DNA from: Azoarcus sp. DN11
Lineage (GTDB): Bacteria > Pseudomonadota > Gammaproteobacteria > Burkholderiales > Rhodocyclaceae
DNA: 64,000 nt
Assembly: GCF_003628555.1 (NCBI RefSeq)
Contig: NZ_CP021731.1
Span: forward strand, 1,240,001-1,304,000
Direction: 5' to 3'
The notes under the pieces are model-generated. The model did no database searches, was not told the DNA's origin, and saw only the letters and a program-made list of their open reading frames with translations. Both the position numbers and the translations under genes were made by a program. This document shows positions 55,622-64,000 of the stretch, in pieces. Every line of letters begins with the position of its first letter. The stretch's first letter is position 1.

Positions 55622-56995
55622 TCAGTTCGGCAGGCGGCGCGCGAAGCCGGCGGCGCGGGCGCTCAGGAGGCTGCGACGCTCGGCGCTGCCGACCTTCGCG
55701 GTGTCGGGGGGCAGTGCGGAGCCCAACTCGGCGAGCTTGACGACGCGGGCATCGCGCACAGCACCGTCTGTCGATGCGACACCCTCGGGGAAAGCCTGCC
55801 AGCGGATCAGGAAGCTGCCGCTGTGCAGTCCGTCGGTGTCGAGCCAGTTGTGCACGCCCGGGTCCCTTGCCGCGATGACATAGGTGTAGCTGCCGTCGGC
55901 GTTGGGTTTCGCCTGGGTGTTGTTGAGGCTGCCGCTGCGGGTGATGTAGTTGCGCGAGCGTGCCCACGGGTCGGTGAGCTGGAAGCCGACGTAGCGGGCA
56001 CTCTGCGGATGGACGGTGATGACGAGCGCTTCGTCCGCGGCGAGGCGGAACTTGCCGCCCGTCGCGAAGCCCCATCCACCGCCGCGTGCGAAGGGCTGCG
56101 GCACCTGGTTGATGCCGGCCGCCGAGGTGCCCCATTCGCGGTTGAATTTGAGCCAGAACGGCACCGCCGTCTTGAGCCGCTCGGCAGCGCGCTGCGCGAG
56201 CAGCCTGTCGTCGGCGGGTGAGGCCGCCGGACCGCTCACGCGCTTGACTTCCACCGCGTCGGGGGTCTGCACGGTCCAGTCGGAGAAGGTGTTGCGCACG
56301 AGCAGCGACTTTGTGTCCGGAGTGCTGCGGATGTGGTTCGGCCGGCCGTTTGCCGGTTCGCTGTCGATCGTGATCGTATAGCTGCCGTCGGGCTGCACTT
56401 CGATTTGGCGGTCGATGAGGCCGCCGAGTGGCGCGTCGAGCTTGCTGCGGTTTTCCTCCGTGGCGTCGGTATAGAGCTGGAAGGAGACCTGCACAGGGCC
56501 GTCCTTGCTGCGCCGTCCCTTGATTTCGTAACGCCCGGTGGCGTCGATCGGGATCGAGCGGTAGGCGTTGTCGGGATTGTCGATACCGTAGCGGGCGCCG
56601 GGAACAGTCTTGCCGAACCAGTTGTGTTGCGGCGTCTCGATCCACAGTACCTTGGGATTTGCGGCGTCGTCATTGACGACCTCGTAGATCGTCGCCAGCA
56701 CCAGTTCGTCGAGTGCAGGGTCAAGCGTGACCCGGCCGTCGGGTGTGGCGGCGGTCGCCTCGGCAGCGAAGAGTTTTCTCGCGAGCGCCTTCTGCGCGGC
56801 GACTTCTGGGCTTGCCAGAACGCGCAGCGCCCGCTCCTCCAACTCCCGCTGCTGTGCGGTGGCGAGCGGATGGCCGGCGGTCGGGGATCGCGCTGCAGGT
56901 GCCGGGTTGCTGGCCGCGACCGCGGGGCTGCCCAAGGGGGCCAGCAGGGCGACGGCTACTGCGAGGTGGGTAGGGCGCAGGCGAACGACTTTCAT
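55622..56995 (-). CDS. exported DUF1214 family protein
   Basis: The 457-aa protein has a signal peptide (about residues 8-28) and a C-terminal DUF1214 domain (about 330-430), with PWARSRNYITRSGSLNNTQ and GVHNWLDTDGLHSGSF. DUF1214 (often paired with DUF1254) has no established function; the fold is beta-rich. It lies 37 nt downstream of the ABC ATPase gene and 44 nt upstream of the Mop gene, so it is part of the importer operon. A periplasmic binding or processing role for the imported compound is possible. Confidence 0.88.
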   Translation of the reverse strand: MKVVRLRPTHLAVAVALLAPLGSPAVAASNPAPAARSPTAGHPLATAQQRELEERALRVLASPEVAAQKALARKLFAAEATAATPDGRVTLDPALDELVLATIYEVVNDDAANPKVLWIETPQHNWFGKTVPGARYGIDNPDNAYRSIPIDATGRYEIKGRRSKDGPVQVSFQLYTDATEENRSKLDAPLGGLIDRQIEVQPDGSYTITIDSEPANGRPNHIRSTPDTKSLLVRNTFSDWTVQTPDAVEVKRVSGPAASPADDRLLAQRAAERLKTAVPFWLKFNREWGTSAAGINQVPQPFARGGGWGFATGGKFRLAADEALVITVHPQSARYVGFQLTDPWARSRNYITRSGSLNNTQAKPNADGSYTYVIAARDPGVHNWLDTDGLHSGSFLIRWQAFPEGVASTDGAVRDARVVKLAELGSALPPDTAKVGSAERRSLLSARAAGFARRLPN

Positions 56996-57032
56996 GGAGT
57001 GGCTCCTTGGGGATGGGCGGTTGCGGAGGGGC

Positions 57033-57851
57033 TTACCAGGCGAAGTTGTACGAGGCCGGCAGCGGGGGCGGCGCGGTGACGAGCTCGTCGTCGCGCAGCA
57101 CCTCGAAGTCGCGCAGCACGTCCTCGCGGATCTTGGTGAAGGCGAAGCTGTTGCGCTCGCGCGGGCGGGGCAGGGGCACGTCGATCACGCGCTTGATGCG
57201 GCCGGGGCGCGGCTGCATGACGACGACGCGGTCGCCGAGGAAGACGGCTTCCTCGACGTCGTGCGTGACGAGGATCATCGTGATGCCTTCCTGCTCCCAG
57301 ATGCGCTGCAGCTCGTGCTGCAGGTTCGTGCGCGTGAGGGCGTCGAGCGCGCCGAAGGGTTCGTCGAGCAGCAGCACCCTGGGCCGGTTCACGAGGCCGC
57401 GCGCGATCGCGACGCGCTGCGACATGCCGCCCGAGAGCTGCGACGGCCAGGCCGCGGCGAAGGGCGTGAGGCCGACGAGCTCGATGTGCTCGGCGACGAG
57501 GCGGCGCTTTTCGCGCGCAGACAGGCTGCGGTTGTTCTCGAGGCCGAGGGCGACGTTCTGTTCGACCGTCAGCCACGGGAAGAGGCGATGCTCCTGGAAG
57601 ACGATGCCGCGCGCGAGGCTCGTGCCGCGCACGCGCTCGCCGTCGTGCAGGATGTCTCCGCGGTAGTCGTCGTCGAGGCCGAGGACGAGCCGCAGCAGCG
57701 TCGATTTGCCGCAACCGCTGGCGCCGACGATGCTGACGAACTCGCCGGGGCGCACGTCGAGGCTGATGTCCTCGAGCACGTCGAGCGTCGCGCCGTGCGA
57801 GTGGTAGCGTTTGCCGACATGGTGAAAGTTGAGCGTTCCGGACTGGGACAT
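57033..57851 (-). CDS. ABC transporter ATP-binding protein, sulfonate/sulfate-ester type
   Basis: The 272-aa ATPase has Walker A IVGASGCGKSTLLRLVLG, the Q-loop IVFQEHRLFPWLTVEQNVAL, the signature LSGGMSQRVAIARGL, Walker [14 protein letters not shown] and VTHDVEEAV. The NitT/TauT/SsuB branch is indicated by the Q-E-x-R-L-F-P-W stretch. It powers the two permeases encoded just upstream in the operon. The Pseudomonas sulfate-ester system (ATPase AtsC) is the nearest named parallel. Confidence 0.93.
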   Translation of the reverse strand: MSQSGTLNFHHVGKRYHSHGATLDVLEDISLDVRPGEFVSIVGASGCGKSTLLRLVLGLDDDYRGDILHDGERVRGTSLARGIVFQEHRLFPWLTVEQNVALGLENNRSLSAREKRRLVAEHIELVGLTPFAAAWPSQLSGGMSQRVAIARGLVNRPRVLLLDEPFGALDALTRTNLQHELQRIWEQEGITMILVTHDVEEAVFLGDRVVVMQPRPGRIKRVIDVPLPRPRERNSFAFTKIREDVLRDFEVLRDDELVTAPPPLPASYNFAW

Positions 57852-57863
57852 GGGCGAGCCTCC

Positions 57864-58646
57864 TTAGGCGGTGAGCGGGCGCCAGCGCAGCAGGCGGCGT
57901 TCGGCGAGCGCGACGATGCGGTTGAGCAGGTAGCCGGTGAGGCCGATCACGAACACGCCGAACAGCACCAGATCCATGCGCGAGGCATTGCGCCCGTCGA
58001 TGATCGTGTTGCCGACGCCGGCACCGGCGGCGAAGAAATATTCCGCGCCGACCGTGCCGAGCCACGCGAAGAACACGCCCATGTGCAGGCCGGTGAAGAT
58101 CGACGGCGCCGCGGCGGGCAGGATCACGCGCCACAGCAGGCGCAGCGGTCCGAAGCGGCAGGCGCGGCCGACCTCGAGGTATTCGGCCGGCACGCTGCGC
58201 ACCCCCTCGTAGGTGTTCACGAGGATCGGGAACACGCAGGTGATGACGATGAAGGCGACCTTGGCCGGCTCTCGCAGGCCGAACCAGAACGACAGCAGCG
58301 GGATCAGCGCGAAGGGCGAGATCTGCTTGAGCGCGGACAGGGTCGGCAGCACGGCGCGGTCGGCGATGCGGGAGACGCCGAGCACGATGCCCAGCGCGAC
58401 GCCGAGCAGGCTGCCGACCGCGAGCCCGGCGAGATTGCGGCCGAGGCTGGCGGCCAGGCCGACCCACAGCTCGCCGTTGCTCACGAGCTGCGCGCCCGCA
58501 TCGACGACCGCCTGCACCGGCGGCAGGAACTGCGGATTCGCGAGGCCGGCGCGGACGGCCAGCTCCCACACGGCGACGAGCAACAGCGGCAGCGCCAGTC
58601 CGCGCCAGGGCAGGATGGCGGAGACACGTTCGGCTTGAGCGGACAT
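57864..58646 (-). CDS. ABC transporter permease, sulfonate/sulfate-ester type (second subunit)
   Basis: The 260-aa SsuC/TauC-like permease has about six hydrophobic segments and the coupling motif (AEYLEVGRACRFGPLRLLW, then VILPAAAPSIFTGL). It follows the other permease gene by 10 nt and precedes the ATPase gene by 12 nt. Together the two different permeases would form a heterodimer, in contrast to many SsuC systems with a single permease. Confidence 0.92.
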   Translation of the reverse strand: MSAQAERVSAILPWRGLALPLLLVAVWELAVRAGLANPQFLPPVQAVVDAGAQLVSNGELWVGLAASLGRNLAGLAVGSLLGVALGIVLGVSRIADRAVLPTLSALKQISPFALIPLLSFWFGLREPAKVAFIVITCVFPILVNTYEGVRSVPAEYLEVGRACRFGPLRLLWRVILPAAAPSIFTGLHMGVFFAWLGTVGAEYFFAAGAGVGNTIIDGRNASRMDLVLFGVFVIGLTGYLLNRIVALAERRLLRWRPLTA

Positions 58647-58656
58647 CGGAAACCTC

Positions 58657-59520
58657 CTAGAGCCCCTGCCGGCGCCAGCGCAGCAGGCGGGCTTCGATCA
58701 GGGAGAACAGCTTGTCGAGCGCGAGTCCGCCGATCCCGAGGACCAGGATCGCGACCAGCACCACGTCGATCTGCATCAGGTTGCGCGCCTGCACGATCAG
58801 CCCGCCGAGGCCTTCCTCGGCACCGATCAGTTCGGCGATCACGAGCGTCAGCCAGGCCTGCGTGAGGCCGTAGCGCAGGCCGACGAAGATCTGCGGCAGC
58901 GCGGCCGGCGCGATCACGCGGCGTGCGGTCTGCAGCGGCGTGAAGCGGTACACGCGCGCCAGCTCGAAGAATGGCGGCGGGATGTAGCGCACGCCCTTGA
59001 AGGTGTTGAGCGTCACCGGCACCACGGCGGCGATGGCGATCAGCGCGACCGCAAGGCGGTCGCTGATGCCGAACAGCATCAGCCCGACCGGCACCCAGGC
59101 GATTACGGGCGTCTGCGCGTAGGCCTCGAAGAGCGGCGCGATGAAGGCCTCGGCGCGCCGCGACACGCCGAGCAGGGCGCCGAGCGCGATCCCGGCGACG
59201 GCGGCGATCGCGTAGGCCTGCCCGACGCGCGCGAGGCTCGCAGCGAGGTGCGCCACAAGTTCCCCGCTCGCGGCGAGATCGCGGAAGGCATCGAAGACGA
59301 CGCCAGGCGCCGGCAGGATCTGTTCGGCAATCCACGCTTCGCGTGCGGCGACATGCCACAGCAGGAGCAGGGCCGCGGGCAGCAGCAGCGGGAGGGTAGC
59401 GCCCCACAGTGCGGGCAGCAGCGCACGCAGAGGTTTCAGGAGGTGCGGCGACAGGGGCGGATGCTGCCGCATGGCGGTGCCCGCCGGCCGGGGCAGGGCG
59501 GTCTGGATCAGTTCGGTCAT
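58657..59520 (-). CDS. ABC transporter permease, sulfonate/sulfate-ester type (first subunit)
   Basis: The 287-aa permease of the same family has a cytoplasmic N-terminal extension of about 35 residues. It has about six membrane segments and the EAA-type motif (PPPFFELARVYRFTPLQTAR, then VIAPAALPQIFVGL). It lies 70 nt downstream of the binding-protein gene. An internal ATG at codon 17 is an alternative start. Confidence 0.92.
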   Translation of the reverse strand: MTELIQTALPRPAGTAMRQHPPLSPHLLKPLRALLPALWGATLPLLLPAALLLLWHVAAREAWIAEQILPAPGVVFDAFRDLAASGELVAHLAASLARVGQAYAIAAVAGIALGALLGVSRRAEAFIAPLFEAYAQTPVIAWVPVGLMLFGISDRLAVALIAIAAVVPVTLNTFKGVRYIPPPFFELARVYRFTPLQTARRVIAPAALPQIFVGLRYGLTQAWLTLVIAELIGAEEGLGGLIVQARNLMQIDVVLVAILVLGIGGLALDKLFSLIEARLLRWRRQGL

Positions 59521-59590
59521 GGCGTGAATGTCTCGGTGGGGGCGGACGCGAGCGCCTGGCGGGGGCTGCCCGTCGGCGCACGCGCGGCGC

Positions 59591-60676
59591 TCAGTTGCTG
59601 GCGAGGCCCTTCACCGGCTTGCCGTCATAGGCATAGCGGACCCAGTGCTTCTCGAGCTGCAGCTCCTTCAGCGCGGCATTCAGAAAGGACGGTTCGAGCC
59701 ACGCGGCGATGTCGATGTCCTTGCGGATGAGCCTGAACCGCAGCGCGTCGGCGATGCCGTCCTTGAAGCGGCCGGTCCAGTAGTCGTCGAGCAGGGGTGT
59801 CTGGTGCTCGGCGAGCGTGTCCTTGCCGTATTGCTCCTTGTAGTAGCCGAAGCCGGTACCGTCCTGCCCCCACAGCTTGAACAGCGCCGTGCGGTTGGCC
59901 TCGTCCGAGCTGTGCTGCGCGGCCTTCACGAGCACCTTGACGACGCGCTTGGTGATCTCCGGGTATTTGTTGATGAAGTGCTCGGTGGCCACGAAACCGC
60001 CCGAGATCAGCAGCTCGGGCGTGTTTGATTCGTAGATGATGCGGGCCACGCCGCGGTCGCGCAGCGGGTAGAAGGAACTCGGCGTCGACACCACCGCGTC
60101 GATGTCCTTGGTGGCCAGCGCGTCCGTCGCGTTGGCGCCGAGGACGTTCACCGCGCGCACGTCCTTCTCTTCGAGGCCGACCGTGGCGAGGATGCGCGAG
60201 CTCGCGAGCTGGATCGCCGTGCCCTTGGCGATTGCCAGCCGCTTGCCCTTCAGGTCGGCGAGCGTGCGGATCTGCGACTCCGACGGTACCGCGACCGCCA
60301 CCGGCAGACGCATGCCGCCGCCGGCCAGCACCTTCACCTTCAGGCCGGCGGCCTTGCCGATGATCATCGCGAGGTCGCCCTCGTACGAGAAGTCGAGCAG
60401 GTCGTTGGCGAAGGCCTCGTTGATCGCCGGCCCCGCGAACTTGAAGTGGTTCCACTCGATCTTGATGTTGTCCTGTTTGAATTCCTCCTCGAGCAGGCCT
60501 TGCAGGTGGGCCGTGGCGAGCGGGTTGCCGCCCAGCACCGGGCGGTTGCCGGTGCCGGTGCCGGGAAAGCCGAGGCGGATGACCTGCGGCTTGCCCTCGT
60601 CGGCCGCCGCCGACAGCGGCAGGACGAAGGAGGCGGCGGTCACGACCGCCGCGAACAGGGATGCGATGCGTTTCAT
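59591..60676 (-). CDS. ABC transporter substrate-binding protein (aliphatic sulfonate / sulfate ester type)
   Basis: The 361-aa exported binding protein has a signal peptide (residues 1-25, VVTAASFVLPLSAAADEG) and the SsuA/NMT1-like fold (IRLGFPGTGTGNRPVLGGNP, then DFSYEGDLAMIIGKAAGL and KGKRLAIAKGTAIQLASSRI). The G-x-G-T-G-N-R-P style resembles binding proteins of sulfate-ester importers such as AtsR. It follows the porin gene by 24 nt and leads the permease genes. Confidence 0.92.
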   Translation of the reverse strand: MKRIASLFAAVVTAASFVLPLSAAADEGKPQVIRLGFPGTGTGNRPVLGGNPLATAHLQGLLEEEFKQDNIKIEWNHFKFAGPAINEAFANDLLDFSYEGDLAMIIGKAAGLKVKVLAGGGMRLPVAVAVPSESQIRTLADLKGKRLAIAKGTAIQLASSRILATVGLEEKDVRAVNVLGANATDALATKDIDAVVSTPSSFYPLRDRGVARIIYESNTPELLISGGFVATEHFINKYPEITKRVVKVLVKAAQHSSDEANRTALFKLWGQDGTGFGYYKEQYGKDTLAEHQTPLLDDYWTGRFKDGIADALRFRLIRKDIDIAAWLEPSFLNAALKELQLEKHWVRYAYDGKPVKGLASN

Positions 60677-60700
60677 GATGGAGGTCTCTCGCGTAGGGGG

Positions 60701-62206
60701 TCAGAAGCCGAACTGGAACTGGCCGATCAGCTGCCGGTCGGTGTCGCGGTCCGGCTGTTTGCTGTCGACAACGTTGTAGTTGAGCTGGAACTTGGTGGTC
60801 TGGGCGAAGAAGACGTTGAAGCCGAGCGTCTTGATGTCCTGACGGAAACCGTGGCGGGCGTCGTTCCTGCCCACGGCCGGGTCGAACTTGTCGTAGCGCA
60901 GGAAGAACTGGTAGCTCTTCGGCCACCAGTCGTCGAAACGCCCGGTGGACACCGGCACCGTGCCGAGCGCGCTGTTGGCGTAGAGGAACTGCTGGCCGAT
61001 GTTGTAGTAGGCGGTGTAGACCTGTCCGCGGCTCTCGACCTCCTCGTCGCTGCGCACGCCGTTGGCGCCGCCGAAAGTCCGGTCGTCCTTGCCCTTCACG
61101 TATTCGTAGGTGAAGCCGAAGGGATCGTGGTTGTAGTACAGGTCGAAGCCGTAGCGGTCCTTGCGTCCGGTGCCGGCAAGGGCGCCCGCCGCGCTGCCGC
61201 CCGTGACCGTGACGTTCTGGGTGCCCTTGTAGGCGCTCACCCCGAGCGCGAGCTGGCGCAGCCACGAGTTGTATTCCGCCGGCACCGTGAACACCGCGCG
61301 GCCGAACCAGTCCTTGTTGTTGTTGTTGTCGGTGGTATTGGCGCCGGTGCCGTTGACCAGGCCGGCGTACCAGGTCAGCGTCGGGCTGCGGTAGCTGTAG
61401 CCGTAGTCGTATTCGACTCCGGCCTCGCCGCGCGCGATCAGGCCGATGTCCAGCCCGAGCCCCAGCGCATTGACGAACTGCGCGCTGTTGATGGTGGGCT
61501 TCAATTCGTCCGGCGCCGCGGCGTCGAGGCCGAAGGGCAGCAGCTGCTGGCCCAGCGTCGCGGTGAGGCGCGGATTCTCCGGGCTCAGCGTGGGCAGGAA
61601 GTTGTACGTGAGGTTGGCGAACTGCACATAGACGTTCGCATTCGCGTTCGCCCCGGTCGCCTGCGATGGGTTGGCCGCGAGGCGCAGCGTGTAGGCGAGG
61701 TTGCGGCCGTCCTCGTAGTCGCGGTACAGCAGGCCCGACAGCTGGATCGCCGCCGCGCCGTTGTTGAACGAACTGTGGCGTTTGTTGCTATTGACGGTGT
61801 TGGGCGCGAGATTGTTGCCGTTGGCGACCGAATTGGAGCCGAAGCGCGCCTGCGCGATGCCCGACAGGTTGACCGGTCGGTTGGTCAATGCCGTGTTGTA
61901 TTCGCGGTTGCGGTTGTACAGGTACTTGAAGTTCTCGAGGTCGGAGCGCAGGCCGTTGAGGTCGTCCTTCGTGACTTCCGGCTCAGGCGCTGCGGCGGGT
62001 GTCGCCGCAGCCGTAGCCGGTTTGGCGGCGCCCTCGGATTCGAGCTTGTCGAGCTTGCCCTGCAGCGCGCGCACGGCCTCCTGCAGCTGCCGCAGTTGCT
62101 GTTGCGTCGCCTCCAGTTCCGGATTGCCGGCGGCGAAGGCGATGCTGCCGCCGCCGCCCAGAACCAGCGCGACCAGCGCGGCGATGGGTGTCAGTCTTGT
62201 TTTCAA
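60701..62206 (-). CDS. outer-membrane porin with coiled-coil N-terminus
   Basis: The 501-aa protein has a signal peptide (about residues 1-25). A short coiled coil follows (about 28-58; QQQLRQLQEAVRALQGKLDK), then an alanine/proline linker and a long beta-barrel region with alternating aromatic strands. The last residue is phenylalanine (LIGQFQFGF), the usual outer-membrane insertion signal. The plan is that of long trimeric or phosphate-porin-like channels. It is the first gene after a sigma-54 promoter and precedes the importer genes, so it probably admits the imported sulfur compounds. Confidence 0.88.
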   Translation of the reverse strand: MKTRLTPIAALVALVLGGGGSIAFAAGNPELEATQQQLRQLQEAVRALQGKLDKLESEGAAKPATAAATPAAAPEPEVTKDDLNGLRSDLENFKYLYNRNREYNTALTNRPVNLSGIAQARFGSNSVANGNNLAPNTVNSNKRHSSFNNGAAAIQLSGLLYRDYEDGRNLAYTLRLAANPSQATGANANANVYVQFANLTYNFLPTLSPENPRLTATLGQQLLPFGLDAAAPDELKPTINSAQFVNALGLGLDIGLIARGEAGVEYDYGYSYRSPTLTWYAGLVNGTGANTTDNNNNKDWFGRAVFTVPAEYNSWLRQLALGVSAYKGTQNVTVTGGSAAGALAGTGRKDRYGFDLYYNHDPFGFTYEYVKGKDDRTFGGANGVRSDEEVESRGQVYTAYYNIGQQFLYANSALGTVPVSTGRFDDWWPKSYQFFLRYDKFDPAVGRNDARHGFRQDIKTLGFNVFFAQTTKFQLNYNVVDSKQPDRDTDRQLIGQFQFGF

Positions 62207-62282
62207 TTCGATGCTCCCTTATGACGCGTTCAGGTGGAATCCCGTTGGCATGACGTGTGTCGGCGCCCTGGTTCATATAACA

Positions 62283-62297
62283 GCAAGGCTTGTGTCA
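62283..62297 (-). promoter_or_regulatory. sigma-54 promoter of the porin-importer operon
   Basis: On the minus strand the sequence reads TGACAC-AAGCC-TTGC, matching TGGCAC-N5-TTGC at all but one base (the second G of the -24 element is A). Transcription would begin near 62271, about 65 nt before the porin start. It lies in the 242-bp gap between the sulfatase stop and the porin gene. This is the second such site in the island. Confidence 0.75.
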
Positions 62298-62448
62298 ACG
62301 GTTCTGTTAGAAAATCTGGGTCTAAAGGAATCGGTTTGTTTGCGGTGCAGCAAAATCGCTGGTGGAACTGTTCCTGTCGCAACACCGGGGCCGCGCCCGC
62401 GCAGGGCGGCCTTGCCGGCCCGTGCGCGGGGTGTCGCGGGTGGAGCGC

Positions 62449-64000
62449 TTACAGCAGGTCCACCCGCACGGTGTCGAGCGTGCCGCTGAAGCGGTACGGC
62501 GTGGCGTAGGCCTGGCTCACCGGCGAGCCGGTCTCTTCGCCGATGTCGAGCGTCTCGGTGTCCGAGCCGCGGAAGCCGCCGAAGCTCGCGAAGTGCGTCT
62601 CGCCGGCGGGTTGTCCGTTGATCGTGAGCCGGCCGGTGCCGCCGCCGAGAGGCTTGCGGCCGTCGGCGAGGAACTCGAAGCCGAGCTCGACCTTGCCGTG
62701 CGGCAGGGCGATCGACGAGACCAGCCGGTCGGTGCGCTTGCTGACGAAGTTGTTCTCGTAGACGAGCCGGCCGTCCTTCACGTACAGCGAGAAGCCGCCA
62801 TGCCGCCCGCCCTGGGCGATCAGCACGCCTTCGGCACCCGATTCCGGGATGTCAACCGTGGCGGTGATGCGGTGCGAGCGGTTTCCGAGATCCGGCGCAG
62901 ATCCTTGGGGAACGCGCGTGACGCCGGCGCGATAAGTGAAGGAGGTCTTGCCGAGCGATGCATAGGGCCGCGATGTGTCGTCGAGCGAGACGATCGGCGA
63001 CAAGGGATAGACCTGGTTGCGCGTCGCCTCGCGGTCGAACTCGCGCTGCAAGGCCTTGAGCCTGTCCGGGTACTTCGCCGCCAGGTCGTGCGCCTCGCTG
63101 AAGTCCTCGGCCACGTGGTACAGCTCCCAGCGCGCATCCTCGGGACGGCCGGGCTTGTTGAACAGCTCCCACGGCACGCCGTAGCGTGCCCCGGCGACCC
63201 AGCCGTCCTGGTAGATCGCGCGGTTGCCGCCGAGCTCGAAGTACTGACGCGTGTGGCGCGTCGGGGCGTCGGCGTGCTCGAAGGTGTAGGCGAGGCTCCT
63301 GCCTTCGAGCGGCTTCTGTTTCACGCCATCGACGACCTCGGGAAACTTCACGCCCGCCAGCTCGTAGATCGTCGGCGCGATGTCATTGACGTGGCTGAAC
63401 TGGCTGCGGATCTCGCCCCGCGCCTTGATCTTCGCCGGCCACGAGACGATCAGCGGGTTGCGCGTGCCGCCGAAGTGCGAGGCGACCTGCTTGGTCCACT
63501 GGAAAGGTGTCGTGGTCGCCCATGCCCACGCCGAGGCGTAGTGGTTGTCGTGCCGCGGTCCGCCGATCTCGTCGAGCGTGCGCAGTTGTTCGTCGAGCGT
63601 GTCCTTCACCTGCGCGAAGAAGCCGGCGAAGTTGGCGATCGAGCCGTCGAGCGAGCCTTCCGCGCTGCCGCCGTTGTCGCCGACGACGTAGAGCACGAGC
63701 GTGTTGTCGCTCTTCGGGCCCTTGCGCACCTCGTCGAGCAGGCGCCCGACCTCGTGGTCGGTTTGTTCGAGGAAGGCCGCATACACTTCCATCTGGCGTG
63801 CATAGACCTTCTTCTGCTCCGTGGAGAGGCTGTCCCAGGCGGGCAGTTCGGCGGGGCGCGGCGTCAGTTCGGCGTTCTGCGGGATCACGCCGAGGCGCTT
63901 CTGCCGGGCGAAGGTTTCCTCGCGCAGCTTGTCCCAGCCCTGGTCGAACTTGCCGCGGTACTTCGCGATCCATTCGGGCGGCACGTGGTGCGGGGCGTGC
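62449..64000 (-). CDS. sulfatase, C-terminal part (cut by the window edge)
   Basis: The frame runs from the window edge to a stop at 62449 (517 codons present). It contains the sulfatase segment [20 protein letters not shown], a late [16 protein letters not shown] with the calcium D-N pair, [16 protein letters not shown] and [15 protein letters not shown] C-terminal features. After about residue 370 comes a beta-rich C-terminal domain ([20 protein letters not shown]). The formylglycine motif is beyond the window. Size and style fit long arylsulfatases of about 780 aa. It lies upstream of the porin gene on the same strand. Confidence 0.93.
   Translation of the reverse strand, partial: HAPHHVPPEWIAKYRGKFDQGWDKLREETFARQKRLGVIPQNAELTPRPAELPAWDSLSTEQKKVYARQMEVYAAFLEQTDHEVGRLLDEVRKGPKSDNTLVLYVVGDNGGSAEGSLDGSIANFAGFFAQVKDTLDEQLRTLDEIGGPRHDNHYASAWAWATTTPFQWTKQVASHFGGTRNPLIVSWPAKIKARGEIRSQFSHVNDIAPTIYELAGVKFPEVVDGVKQKPLEGRSLAYTFEHADAPTRHTRQYFELGGNRAIYQDGWVAGARYGVPWELFNKPGRPEDARWELYHVAEDFSEAHDLAAKYPDRLKALQREFDREATRNQVYPLSPIVSLDDTSRPYASLGKTSFTYRAGVTRVPQGSAPDLGNRSHRITATVDIPESGAEGVLIAQGGRHGGFSLYVKDGRLVYENNFVSKRTDRLVSSIALPHGKVELGFEFLADGRKPLGGGTGRLTINGQPAGETHFASFGGFRGSDTETLDIGEETGSPVSQAYATPYRFSGTLDTVRVDLL

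Noticed and set aside
56727..58865. A 712-codon open frame on the plus strand
   Set aside because: It is antisense to DUF1214, the ABC ATPase and a permease, with histidine/arginine/aspartate-rich shadow composition.

Overview
The window comes from a GC-rich beta-proteobacterium. Gene content and protein style point to the Rhodocyclales, in the Azoarcus/Aromatoleum/Thauera neighbourhood. Support comes from the 16S and 23S sequences, the order rrs-tRNA-Ile-tRNA-Ala-rrl-rrf, FlhDC-driven motility, CheZ, CysB, and a liu-type leucine/isovalerate operon. This placement is inferred from the sequence alone.

Layout. (1) 1-4020: the 3' end of an rRNA operon (16S tail, tRNA-Ile, tRNA-Ala, 23S, 5S, strong terminator). 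(2) 4326-9033: small metabolic and regulatory genes, including a VOC protein, an ADP-ribosylglycohydrolase of the J1-crystallin type, an Lrp-type regulator divergent from ornithine cyclodeaminase across a 9+9 inverted repeat, a LysR regulator and an unknown 64-aa protein. (3) 9104-20997: a DUF3422 protein, an AraC-type regulator and the leucine/isovalerate operon (liuA, liuB, liuD, acyl-CoA synthetase, GST, acetoacetyl-CoA synthetase), closed by a perfect hairpin. (4) 21006-22863: guanine deaminase and a zinc-ribbon Nudix hydrolase. (5) 23040-35465: a motility/chemotaxis block (HDOD-REC-GGDEF protein, flhDC, motAB, cheR, a catalytic-domain-only cheB, two cheV, cheY, cheZ, cheA) with two sigma-28-like promoters. 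(6) 35485-42288, minus strand: transaldolase, truC, cysK, cysB and the sulfate permease genes cysA, cysW, cysT, without a sulfate-binding protein. (7) 42532-45226: a degenerate EAL protein, a DUF2325 protein and decayed remains of sulfoacetate (sau-like) and rhodanese genes.

(8) 45348-64000, all minus strand: the most unusual part. A sulfur-scavenging island holds two sulfatases (one cut by the window edge), a porin, an aliphatic sulfonate/sulfate-ester type ABC importer, a DUF1214 protein, a 71-aa TOBE/Mop molybdate-binding protein, a sigma-54 activator, an eight-haem cytochrome with TPRs, a parvulin-type isomerase, a HupE-like membrane protein and a DUF3604 (PHP-like) hydrolase. I find two good -24/-12 sigma-54 promoters, one ahead of the porin and one ahead of the isomerase-HupE-sulfatase-DUF3604 operon. 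This makes the activator at 54092-55189 the likely switch for the whole island. It reads as an inducible system for taking up and hydrolysing organic sulfur esters, linked in an unknown way to a multihaem cytochrome. It is the best candidate here for an undescribed system.

No CRISPR array, insertion sequence or prophage was seen. Start codons were chosen from visible Shine-Dalgarno sites, overlaps and family starts, and often differ from the longest open frame.
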